Source of the DNA: Coliplasma sp045538555
GTDB taxonomy: Bacteria > Bacillota > Clostridia > Oscillospirales > CAG-382
Reading direction: 5' to 3'
DNA: 64,000 nt
Assembly (NCBI GenBank): GCA_045538555.1
Contig: JAZSRP010000049.1
Span: forward strand, 124,001 to 188,000
Every line of letters begins with the position of its first letter. The stretch's first letter is position 1. Below are positions 35,135-42,884 of this stretch, piece by piece. The notes under the pieces were generated by a model. That model was not told the DNA's origin. It did no database searches and saw nothing but the letters and a program-made list of their open reading frames with translations. Made by a program: the position numbers and the translations under genes.

Positions 35135-36493
35135 TCAGTTTTTCAAGCTGTGGATGGGAGCGGGAATCCGTCCGCCTCTGTTGATAAAAACAGCAGGGGA
35201 TTGTGTGCGGAGATTCATGATGGGGGCTCTTCCCAACAGACCGCCAAAATCAACGGATTCTCCTGCGCTTTTGCCGTAGGCGGGAATAATCCTCACAGCG
35301 GTGGTTTTTGTGTTGGCAACGCCGATAGAGATCTCGTCTGCAATAATACCGCAGATAACCGCCTCTTCGGTGTCTCCCGGCACGGCAATCATATCAAGTC
35401 CCACCGAACAAACAGCGGTCATTGCTTCCAGCTTTTCGATGGACAAAACGCCCTTTTCAACAGCAGCGATCATTCCCGCATCCTCTGACACGGGAATAAA
35501 AGCACCGGACAGACCGCCCACGTGGGAAGAAGCCATAACACCGCCTTTTTTTACGGCGTCGTTCAGCATAGCAAGAGCGGCGGTGGTCCCGTGTGCACCG
35601 CAGGTCTCAAGTCCCATTTTTTCAAGAATATCTGCAACAGAATCGCCGATAGCGGGGGTGGGGGCAAGTGACAGATCGACGATACCAAAAGGAATTCTCA
35701 GCTTTTTGCTGGCAGCATGCGCTACCAGTTGACCCACTCTGGTGATCTTGAAAGAGGTTCTTTTTATAACCTCTGCAAGCTCGCTGAGAGAGCAGTTGCC
35801 TGCTCTTGTGATGGCGCTGCTGACCACACCGGGACCCGAAACGCCTACGTTGTTGATGGAACCGGGCTCGCCTATGCCATGAAAAGCACCCGCCATAAAA
35901 GGATTGTCCTCAGGTACGTTGGCAAAAACCACCAGCTTTGCACATCCGATAGAATCCTCGTCTTTTGTAAGGAAAGCTGTTTTTTTGATAATGCTGCCCA
36001 TTTTTGCAATGGCATCCATGTTGATGCCCGCTTTTGTGGTGGCAACGTTGACGGACGAACACACTTTTTTTGTCTGCGAGAGGGCATAGGGGATAGACTC
36101 GATCAAGGCGTCCTCTCCGGCAGTGCTTCCCTTGTGGACCAGTGCGCCAAATCCGCCAATAAAATTGATGCCCAAAGTGTCAGCGGCTCTGTCAAGAGTC
36201 TGTGACAGCTCTACGTATCCGTCGCTGTCAAGCTTTCCGCCAACCAAAGACAGCGGCGTAACCGAAACACGCTTGTTGATGATGGGAATCCCGTAGGTTT
36301 TTTCGATTTCCTCACAGGCAGGAACCAGCAACTCAGCCGTTTTTGTGATCTTGTCATAGATGTTTGACGCCAATCGGTTCTTGTCATCGCTTACGCAATC
36401 AAAAAGGGATATGCCCACAGTCACCGTGCGGATGTCCAAGTTTTCCTCACGGATCATATTTATTGTTTCAATAATATCTCTGTTGTCGATCAT
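35135..36493 (-). CDS. PFL family protein (UPF0210 / DUF711)
   Basis: 452 residues, the normal length for UPF0210. The N-terminal ETINMIREENLDIRTVT and the later FNGxxEPGSINNVGVSGPGVV-type region (seen as HGIGEPGSINNVGVSGPGVV) identify the family. Structures in the family show a PFL/ribonucleotide-reductase-like barrel, but no glycyl radical function is established. It follows the ACT-domain gene by 17 bases, a conserved pairing in Firmicutes. Confidence 0.9.
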   Translation of the reverse strand: MIDNRDIIETINMIREENLDIRTVTVGISLFDCVSDDKNRLASNIYDKITKTAELLVPACEEIEKTYGIPIINKRVSVTPLSLVGGKLDSDGYVELSQTLDRAADTLGINFIGGFGALVHKGSTAGEDALIESIPYALSQTKKVCSSVNVATTKAGINMDAIAKMGSIIKKTAFLTKDEDSIGCAKLVVFANVPEDNPFMAGAFHGIGEPGSINNVGVSGPGVVSSAITRAGNCSLSELAEVIKRTSFKITRVGQLVAHAASKKLRIPFGIVDLSLAPTPAIGDSVADILEKMGLETCGAHGTTAALAMLNDAVKKGGVMASSHVGGLSGAFIPVSEDAGMIAAVEKGVLSIEKLEAMTAVCSVGLDMIAVPGDTEEAVICGIIADEISIGVANTKTTAVRIIPAYGKSAGESVDFGGLLGRAPIMNLRTQSPAVFINRGGRIPAPIHSLKN

Positions 36494-36510
36494 AGATGGT
36501 TGTCTCCGTT

Positions 36511-36786
36511 TCAGATCCTGTGCATGGAGTCAAAAATATCCTCATGCATTGCATGGATTTCAAGATTGTTTTTCTTTCCAAACTCGGATACCTTGTCAAC
36601 AAAATCGGTAAAAGGTATAGAAAGTCCATCGATCTCAACGATCATGATCATGGCAAAATACTGAGAGAGTACGGTTTGGGAGATATCAATAATATTTGCA
36701 CCGCAGTCGGCACATAGAGCGCTGACACGTGCGATGATACCCACGTTGTCCTTGCCGGTAACAGAAATAACAGCTTTTGTTTTCAT
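36511..36786 (-). CDS. ACT domain-containing protein (UPF0237)
   Basis: 91 residues from 36786 (AAAGGA upstream). A single ACT domain: AVISVTGKDNVGIIARVSALCADCGANIIDI at the start, given here by its edges (AVISVTGKDN ... GANIIDIS), and a second beta-alpha-beta half. GcvR-like sensors of this type bind amino acids. Paired with the downstream PFL gene; it overlaps tadA by 4 bases. Confidence 0.9.
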   Translation of the reverse strand: MKTKAVISVTGKDNVGIIARVSALCADCGANIIDISQTVLSQYFAMIMIVEIDGLSIPFTDFVDKVSEFGKKNNLEIHAMHEDIFDSMHRI

Positions 36787-37256
36787 TTTTTTGTTCCTTT
36801 CGGTCTTTGCCTGAGAATATGAAAAAAATCCTGCAAAACACGGACGCACTCTTCCTCAAGTACACCGCCTTTTACTTCAAATTTGTGATTCAATGGGTAT
36901 TGGGACAGATCAAAAACGCTTCCCAAAGCGCCCGCCTTTTGGTCTCTGCATCCAAAAACGACACTCTTGATACGTGAGTTGACAACAGCACCTGCACACA
37001 TAGGACAGGGCTCCATGGTGACGTAGAGTGTGCAGTCCGACAGCCGCCAAGCTCCCAGCTTTTTGCAAGCGCGTTGAATTGCAACAGTCTCTGCGTGGAG
37101 CAGAGCGTTTTTTGATTTTTCACGCATGTTGCGTCCCGATGCAATGATGCATCCGTCTTTTACGATAACCGCTCCGATTGGAACCTCTCCCGCTCTTGCG
37201 GCGGCACGTGCCCGTACCAGGGCTTTTTTCATAAAAAATACGTCGTCTTTTGTCAT
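36783..37256 (-). CDS. tadA: TadA, tRNA-specific adenosine deaminase
   Basis: 157 residues. HAETVAIQ (zinc His and catalytic Glu, ~53-60) and PCPMCAGAVVNSRI (two zinc cysteines, ~83-96) are the cytidine-deaminase-fold signatures. It converts A34 to inosine in tRNA-Arg(ACG). Overlaps its neighbours on both sides by 4 bases, so the operon is tightly coupled. Confidence 0.95.
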   Translation of the reverse strand: MTKDDVFFMKKALVRARAAARAGEVPIGAVIVKDGCIIASGRNMREKSKNALLHAETVAIQRACKKLGAWRLSDCTLYVTMEPCPMCAGAVVNSRIKSVVFGCRDQKAGALGSVFDLSQYPLNHKFEVKGGVLEEECVRVLQDFFHILRQRPKGTKK

Positions 37257-38239
37257 ATCAGATATTGCAACCCCAAAGTTGCTCCCAGCATGATCAGGAA
37301 AAATATGGTGCCGGGGTTGAAAATAATTCTCTTTACTGCCTGCGTTGCGGTCACCAAGTAGCCGATCGCTTCGCCGCTGCGTCTCACAATACGTTTTCTT
37401 TCAAGCCCTCCGATGATATAGCAGACAACGGCAACCACTGAGATAACGATAAGAGCGCTGACTGCCAGCCCAAAATAAATGGATGCCTCCTCCATCTCAA
37501 AAACCAGAATATATGATGCAGCAACAGAAAAAGCGTTGTTGATAAAATGAATCACGCTTCCCAAAAAAACTCTGCCCGTGCAGCAAAAGAGAATCCCGAG
37601 ACATAGCCCAAAAACGGTTGCACCCGGCATTTTTGGAATATCTGTGTGCAAAGTACCAAAAAGCAGGGCAGACACAATAATTGCGGGCCACTTGCCATAG
37701 GGGAGCAGGTTTTTGAGAATAATGCCCCGAAAAAGCCATTCCTCAAAAATTGCGGGAAGCAGTGCCACACTGACAAAGGTCAAAATAATCCCGCCTACTG
37801 ATTGAGGTAGTGGAATTTCTGCCAAGGGCTGTTCCTCCAAAAGCTCCGAAAAAACCGCAGAGGAGATCAGTGCTATGGCGTATGACAGACCCACCGTTCC
37901 AAAAACGTACAGGAGAGGAAACCGAGGTGCGGGTCTGAAATCGATCCTCGGCTTTTTGGGGTTGTTGCGAAACATCATCAGAGCGATGGCGATGATGATT
38001 GAAAACATGAGGGTGTACGCAATCAGTTGGTATACGCCCATGGGCATTGCCGCTTTGTGATCGGCACCGATATTTTCGCAGATTAACTGAAAAACGGGAT
38101 ATCCAAAAAAGGATACGAGAATCTGGATCAGCAAAAAAATCCCGCAAACAGCAGCAGCGCGTGAAACGTTTTTTGAAAAACCCTTTTGCGTATGGATTTT
38201 TATATCATTTTCGGCAGGACATATAGTTGTCAAGTTCAT
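37253..38239 (-). CDS. CPBP-family intramembrane metalloprotease
   Basis: 328 residues with about eight membrane segments. The CPBP/CAAX-protease motifs are visible: FEEWLFRG (Glu pair at ~166-167), FGTLHTD (His at ~201-207) and FINNAFS (~234). AGGAG is five bases before the ATG. In bacteria such proteins range from bacteriocin self-immunity to signalling proteolysis; the role here is unknown. It is embedded in a tRNA-related housekeeping operon. Confidence 0.88.
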   Translation of the reverse strand: MNLTTICPAENDIKIHTQKGFSKNVSRAAAVCGIFLLIQILVSFFGYPVFQLICENIGADHKAAMPMGVYQLIAYTLMFSIIIAIALMMFRNNPKKPRIDFRPAPRFPLLYVFGTVGLSYAIALISSAVFSELLEEQPLAEIPLPQSVGGIILTFVSVALLPAIFEEWLFRGIILKNLLPYGKWPAIIVSALLFGTLHTDIPKMPGATVFGLCLGILFCCTGRVFLGSVIHFINNAFSVAASYILVFEMEEASIYFGLAVSALIVISVVAVVCYIIGGLERKRIVRRSGEAIGYLVTATQAVKRIIFNPGTIFFLIMLGATLGLQYLI

Positions 38240-38952
38240 TTTTTCTCCTGTGTGGCAGACGACATTGTTTCAAAGCAAAGCTTTGCAGCATCTGCGGAAA
38301 TGTTGCATCCCAGAGACCACAACGGTATATTTGTCAGCATTTTTGATACAAGATCAAGAGTTGTGGCGGCAATTAGAGGATCCTTTGGAATGAGTATTTG
38401 ATGCACCACACGCTCCAGAGCTGTTTTTGGGATCAACCGAGTTATTGTGTTCTCAGGTGACTGGTGCAAAAAGCAGATTCCGCCGAGAGGAGCGCTTGTG
38501 TTTGTGTTCATCATTTCTTTTCCCGCCCAAGGGGTGCCAAACGCATACAAAACTCCGTCCAAAAATCTCAATATCGGCTTGTCTCCATTGACAACAGTCA
38601 TCCTGTTGCCCAACAACTCATGCCAAAGGCGGGTATGAGTAGTCTTGCCGGTTCCGCTCTTTGCGGAAAAAGCATATGCCACCCCGTCAACAGCCACCAC
38701 CGAAGCATGCATAAGAAAAGCGTTGTAGGAGGGAAGCTTGAGTGCGATCTCACGGTATATGCAGACGCTCTCGATGTATCCCATCTCCAGCTCAAAGTCA
38801 TATAGCTTTTTTTCTTCGATCAGTTGCTGCCGAGTAACGCTGACGCAAAAATCCGGCTCCTCGTCCACTATGTATCCGGAGCACTGTTTTTTTACGTATT
38901 CGTATGTATTGTTGATACCGATACGGATATCTGCTATTTTTATTACAAACAT
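38236..38952 (-). CDS. HPr kinase/PEPCK-like P-loop protein of unknown substrate
   Basis: 238 residues. The first ~75 residues are a beta-rich domain; Walker A AKSGTGKTT is at ~97-105, directly after HASVVAVDG, and NGDKPILR (~122-129) supplies the Asp seen in HPr kinase/phosphorylase and PEP carboxykinase folds. It is shorter than HprK (~310) and lacks that enzyme's C-terminal signature, so it is not canonical HprK. Related small P-loop proteins occur near peptide-modification genes in other bacteria, but none are here. It is the first gene of the leftward operon. Confidence 0.7.
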   Translation of the reverse strand: MFVIKIADIRIGINNTYEYVKKQCSGYIVDEEPDFCVSVTRQQLIEEKKLYDFELEMGYIESVCIYREIALKLPSYNAFLMHASVVAVDGVAYAFSAKSGTGKTTHTRLWHELLGNRMTVVNGDKPILRFLDGVLYAFGTPWAGKEMMNTNTSAPLGGICFLHQSPENTITRLIPKTALERVVHQILIPKDPLIAATTLDLVSKMLTNIPLWSLGCNISADAAKLCFETMSSATQEKK

Positions 38953-38993
38953 AAAATCTCACTCACATCGATCGTGATACAAATATTCAAAAT

Positions 38994-39022
38994 ATTATAT
39001 CACAAGTATATGGTTTTTTCAA
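38994..39022 (-). promoter_or_regulatory. Promoter of the leftward eight-gene operon
   Basis: Minus strand TTGAAA (39022-39017), 17 bases, TATAAT (38999-38994), 42 bases upstream of the HPr-kinase-like gene. Confidence 0.8.
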
Positions 39023-39047
39023 TAGAAACCTCAACATTGTTGGAGCG

Positions 39048-41627
39048 TCATCCCATTTTTTTGATGTTTTTGTCCATCCAGGCGTACCTCATGTTGATCC
39101 AATCGGTCAGATAGTCAAGCTGCCCTTGGTAGGTGTCGATTTTTGCTGTCACTTTGTTTTCAAACTGAATCTTTTTTCCAAGCACCTTCCATCGTTCAAA
39201 ATTTTGTTCAGCGGAGGGAGCAACTCGCACCTCCGCAGCGCTTACCGTTTCCAGTGCAACAGAGAGCATTTTTTCTCCGACCTGTTCCCATCTTTCCTTG
39301 AGACAGCTGATAAAATAAGGGTCTTTCAGCAGATAGTCCATGATGTTTTCGGGGATGTACATGTTGTATGAGTCCGTTTCGGAATTGCCGAGGCAGATCC
39401 ATTCCTCGTAGTCAGAGGAATCCAGCCCCATGTTGCCAAAAGCGTAGTCAAAATCCCACGGGAGACAAAAAAACAGCTTTCCGTCAGATTTTTTCAACAG
39501 ATAATCGCTTCTTCTGAAAATTCCGTCAAGATTGTAAGAAAATTCGTACAGCAAAAACCAGTCCACCAGCGAGGGCACGTCCAACAGCTCATGATAATCC
39601 CCGCCGCTCACAACGGCATCTTCCACTGCCTTTACGTAACCGCTGACATAATCAAACTGTTCTTTTGTCAGTACGTCTGAATCGGGGTTTTTTATTTCCA
39701 CAAATCGAAACAGCTTGTGAGAAAACACGTTTCCGCCAAAATCCGTCTTTGTGTACTCGCCGCCTATCTCCAGCAAAAAGTCGGTGTCCGTCTCAGTGCT
39801 GTCCTCAACACCCGGCACTCTGCCCCGGTTTATCTCCGGCTGTTCACTGAGCTGATAGACACCATGATACTCTCCGTTGATATAGAGATCCACCATGTAT
39901 GCAGATGGTATAAATACCATGTTGTCCAAAACATTGCCTACAGAATAGGCGATCTGATTTCTGATCAGTGAGCGGTCAACGTGGTTGGCAACCAGCACCC
40001 ACCTTTTTGCTTTTTCAAGCCCAAAGAGGGATGTGCCTGATTCGAATTTGATTTTGTACGGCTTTTTTTCAAGTTTCCAGGAGGAGTGTCCTCTGCCCTG
40101 AATCCCGATGACGGAGTCATATATGCTGTCAAAATCAAAGTCCTCTCCGTAGTCAATGGAGAAATAAGCGTTGATGTATCTGTCCTTTGTGTTAATTTTT
40201 GCACCGTTTTCAGTTTCGATTCTGATGATAGGAAGCCGAAAATCTTTTTTGTAAAATTCGATTTTATAACCTCTTGTACTGCCTGCCGTATCGGTGATCA
40301 CAAAGTAATATTCTCCGTTGTCACGGATGATCTGGGATTTTGCTTCCTGTGTAAAAGATGCATCAATTTTCACCTTGTCCGGGTCCACATTATCAGTGAG
40401 CTCAAGCTCTGCATACAAGACGTTGCCTCTTGCAAAGGTGTCAAAAGTTCTTCCGGTGACTGAGTCGATCAGCACGGCGGATTCAACGTCTGCGCTTCCG
40501 CTGCCTCCCATATATCTGTGAACAAAAACTCCGTTGTAGCTCCGAACCGAAAAATTGGTTTCAACTGTCTCAAACTCGGGTTTTTCGTCTCCCGTGCAAA
40601 AAACGTCACAGGAAGGGGAGTCAAATATCAGCTTTTCACCCAAGGGGATGGCGTTTTTGGAGTAATCAACGGTGATTTTTCCCTGCTCACTGGTGTCAAA
40701 AACAATATTGTCGGTTATTTTGACATTGCCCGAAAAAGTGACCGAAAGGGGACGGGCAACAGAAAAACCGCTTAGGCAAAAATCACCGCTCACTGTCAGC
40801 TTTTTTATATGGTCATCGATCCGAAGTGCCCCAAACCCGTCCGTAAGATATGCGATGTCATCGGCAGAATCCGCAAAAACTTCCTCTGTATCGATCTTTC
40901 TTCCGCACAGGGATCTTGCATGAACAAAAAACGGCCTTTCTTCCAAAAAGTTTCCAAAGGGAACGTCAACAAAAATATCCCAACATGGTGTTTTGCATAT
41001 CAGATTATCACATGTAAAATCGGAGGCAGAATTGTTTTTTATCTCCATTTTGCCTTCGTTGCGGCTTTCAAACAACAGATCACCGTCAACGATCACCATA
41101 CCTGTCTCCCAACAAAAGGGATGGTTGATCACAAGATCGCATGGATACTCAAACGGATCCGGAGTGTGCAGAGTAAGGTTTGTGTCAGCTGCAAGAGCCA
41201 GTCCGTGCTCAAATCCATATCTTCCTCCCGCAAAAAAGTCGGTTTTTTCTTCTTCGGATAGTGAGAGAGATACGAGATAATCTCCTGCTTTCAGCTCCCC
41301 AAGATCGATATTGCCTTTTCCGTTTTCAATGACGGTGTTACCTTGAAAAACAATTCCGTCTTGTCCCTCCAAGAGAACAAAGACAAAATAACTTGTGTCC
41401 TTTTTTGCTTTTATTTCAAGTGTTCCGCCGCCGGTGGCAGACAGGTTTGGGTTGTGACCGCTGTCGGAGCAAAACACGATCTGATCCTGTCCTGTTTTAT
41501 ATGGCTTGAAAACCACGGACATTCCTGTGACTTTTTGGCTGTTTATCAAAAAAAACAGTGATGCCGTAATTAAGACTGTTATTAAAACTGATGTTAGCAC
41601 CAAAGAGGTTTTTATTTTTCGCTTCAT
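39048..41627 (-). CDS. CotH-type kinase family protein, membrane-anchored with long N-terminal beta region
   Basis: 859 residues. An N-terminal membrane anchor (~8-30) is followed by ~440 residues of beta-rich, probably extracellular sequence without recognised domains. The CotH domain then spans ~470-830: GIQGRGHSSWKLEKKPYKIKF is split as GRGHSSWKLEKKPYK, then LVANHVDRSLIRNQIAY, GVYQLSEQPEI and the metal-binding CLPWDFDYAFGN. CotH is an atypical protein kinase of spore coats; in non-spore contexts CotH proteins also occur on surfaces. It has its own promoter downstream of the TIR terminator, and its strand is shared with the TIR gene. Confidence 0.85.
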   Translation of the reverse strand: MKRKIKTSLVLTSVLITVLITASLFFLINSQKVTGMSVVFKPYKTGQDQIVFCSDSGHNPNLSATGGGTLEIKAKKDTSYFVFVLLEGQDGIVFQGNTVIENGKGNIDLGELKAGDYLVSLSLSEEEKTDFFAGGRYGFEHGLALAADTNLTLHTPDPFEYPCDLVINHPFCWETGMVIVDGDLLFESRNEGKMEIKNNSASDFTCDNLICKTPCWDIFVDVPFGNFLEERPFFVHARSLCGRKIDTEEVFADSADDIAYLTDGFGALRIDDHIKKLTVSGDFCLSGFSVARPLSVTFSGNVKITDNIVFDTSEQGKITVDYSKNAIPLGEKLIFDSPSCDVFCTGDEKPEFETVETNFSVRSYNGVFVHRYMGGSGSADVESAVLIDSVTGRTFDTFARGNVLYAELELTDNVDPDKVKIDASFTQEAKSQIIRDNGEYYFVITDTAGSTRGYKIEFYKKDFRLPIIRIETENGAKINTKDRYINAYFSIDYGEDFDFDSIYDSVIGIQGRGHSSWKLEKKPYKIKFESGTSLFGLEKAKRWVLVANHVDRSLIRNQIAYSVGNVLDNMVFIPSAYMVDLYINGEYHGVYQLSEQPEINRGRVPGVEDSTETDTDFLLEIGGEYTKTDFGGNVFSHKLFRFVEIKNPDSDVLTKEQFDYVSGYVKAVEDAVVSGGDYHELLDVPSLVDWFLLYEFSYNLDGIFRRSDYLLKKSDGKLFFCLPWDFDYAFGNMGLDSSDYEEWICLGNSETDSYNMYIPENIMDYLLKDPYFISCLKERWEQVGEKMLSVALETVSAAEVRVAPSAEQNFERWKVLGKKIQFENKVTAKIDTYQGQLDYLTDWINMRYAWMDKNIKKMG

Positions 41628-41662
41628 TGTTTTTATCCCCCGATATCAAAGATGTCTTTATT

Positions 41663-41691
41663 ATTTTATCATTTTTTGCAGGTGTTTTCAA
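41663..41691 (-). promoter_or_regulatory. Promoter of the CotH-type gene
   Basis: Minus strand TTGAAA (41691-41686), 17 bases, TAAAAT (41668-41663). Confidence 0.7.
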
Positions 41692-41698
41692 CACTGAT

Positions 41699-41730
41699 AA
41701 AAAAACTCCCTGCCTTTTTTGGGGCAGGGG
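41699..41730 (-). terminator. Terminator of the TIR gene
   Basis: On the minus strand CCCTGCC (41729-41723) / GGCAGGG (41714-41708) with an 8-base loop, then AG and seven T. Separates the TIR and CotH transcripts. Confidence 0.85.
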
Positions 41731-41737
41731 AAAAAGA

Positions 41738-42739
41738 TCATTCTTTTGTGGTGGGGGAGAGCGCTTGGCAGATCTGCTCCAAAACCTTGCCCTCCGATGC
41801 AAAAATATTTTGATATTTGTCCAAAAACATCTCGTATCCGTACGGAAATTCCGCACTGTCAAGCCGCACTGTGATGGGGTGCAGATCTCTGCGCCTGATT
41901 GCTCCGTTTATCTCGTCCTCCACACGCTCGGATGCAGCGGAATGCTCGGACGAAAAGAGCAAAAAGTTTTTGCATCCTTTTATTCTTTCGCCCAGCATAA
42001 TGAGCCAGTTGTTTCCTTTGTGGATCCCCTCATCGTACCAGACTCTGTATCCTTCTCTCTGCAGTGCTGAGAGATATGGAATCACCTTTTTGTCGTCCTT
42101 GTGGGAGTAGCTGACAAAAACGTAGTCAAGAGTACCTGTGTAAGGAAGATCCACGTACAGACGGTTGTTGAGCCGCTTTTGCAGCTCCTCCGCTTCCTTG
42201 ATGATAAGGTCAAACTGGCTGTAAAGAGCGTCAAACCCAAATTCTCCGCCTTCGCTATATATAACAGTTTTGTCAAAAACATTCATGTTTGCAAGAAACG
42301 TGCTTCTCAGCATGGCTCCTTTTTTCAGACGTTTATTTACCTGAATTTCGTCTTTTACGTATTTGCGTGTCATTGTTTCAAGACTTGTGCTGTCAATGTA
42401 CATATATATGGGCACCACGTATTCGCCAAAGGAATCCACAATCTCCCGCACAAAATCCAGACTGTCTGGGGACATGGTGATAAGTGCGTTTGACCTGCCT
42501 CTCACCGCATCAAGGATCTGGGATTTGTAAAAACCCGTTTTTCCGCCGTGGATGGAATAAACAAAATCGCATTGCATCACGGTTTTTTCGTCATGGTTTT
42601 TGTAGGTGTCATAGTGATACGACAGAGAATCCTCCGGGAGATAATTGTATTTTTGAATCACAGAGTAACCTTTGTTGGAAAAATACTCTCTTGATTTCTT
42701 TGCAACCTCAAGGGTTCCGCCCACCAAAACTATCAGCAT
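41738..42739 (-). CDS. TIR-domain protein with degenerate guanylate-kinase-like N-terminus
   Basis: 333 residues from 42739 (GAGG upstream; the longer frame to 42772 would start before the predicted transcript). Residues ~1-195 follow the guanylate kinase pattern (LIVLVGG, then HGGKTGFYKSQILDAVRG, then VVPIYMYIDSTSLETMTRK), but the P-loop reads GGTLEVAKK and lacks GxGKS. Residues ~205-325 are a TIR domain: DYVFVSYSHKDDKK, GYRVWYDEG, and ASERVEDEI with Glu276 at the catalytic position of NAD-cleaving TIRs. It is divergent from a giant STAND protein across 145 bases. Likely a sensor-effector; NADase activity is inferred only. Confidence 0.8.
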   Translation of the reverse strand: MLIVLVGGTLEVAKKSREYFSNKGYSVIQKYNYLPEDSLSYHYDTYKNHDEKTVMQCDFVYSIHGGKTGFYKSQILDAVRGRSNALITMSPDSLDFVREIVDSFGEYVVPIYMYIDSTSLETMTRKYVKDEIQVNKRLKKGAMLRSTFLANMNVFDKTVIYSEGGEFGFDALYSQFDLIIKEAEELQKRLNNRLYVDLPYTGTLDYVFVSYSHKDDKKVIPYLSALQREGYRVWYDEGIHKGNNWLIMLGERIKGCKNFLLFSSEHSAASERVEDEINGAIRRRDLHPITVRLDSAEFPYGYEMFLDKYQNIFASEGKVLEQICQALSPTTKE

Positions 42740-42760
42740 ATCAAAAAACCTCGCAAATTT

Positions 42761-42801
42761 TATGATAAACATATCATACCATGTTCGTTAAAAAAAAGCA
42801 A
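42761..42801 (-). promoter_or_regulatory. Promoter of the TIR gene with overlapping inverted repeat
   Basis: Minus strand TTGCTT (42801-42796), 17 bases, TATGAT (42778-42773). A perfect inverted repeat TATGATA-AACA-TATCATA occupies 42761-42778, covering the -10 box and the likely start, a position suited to repression. Confidence 0.65.
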
Positions 42802-42817
42802 ACCAAAATACAATTCA

Positions 42818-42846
42818 TTGACGAAAACATAAAATGAGTGTATAAT
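42818..42846 (+). promoter_or_regulatory. Promoter of the STAND gene
   Basis: TTGACG (42818-42823), 17-base spacer, TATAAT (42841-42846). Its -35 box lies 16 bases from that of the divergent TIR promoter, so one bound factor could affect both. Confidence 0.8.
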
Positions 42847-42884
42847 TCAAAAGAAAAAGAATTTTGTGAAAAAAGGGCGAAAAA

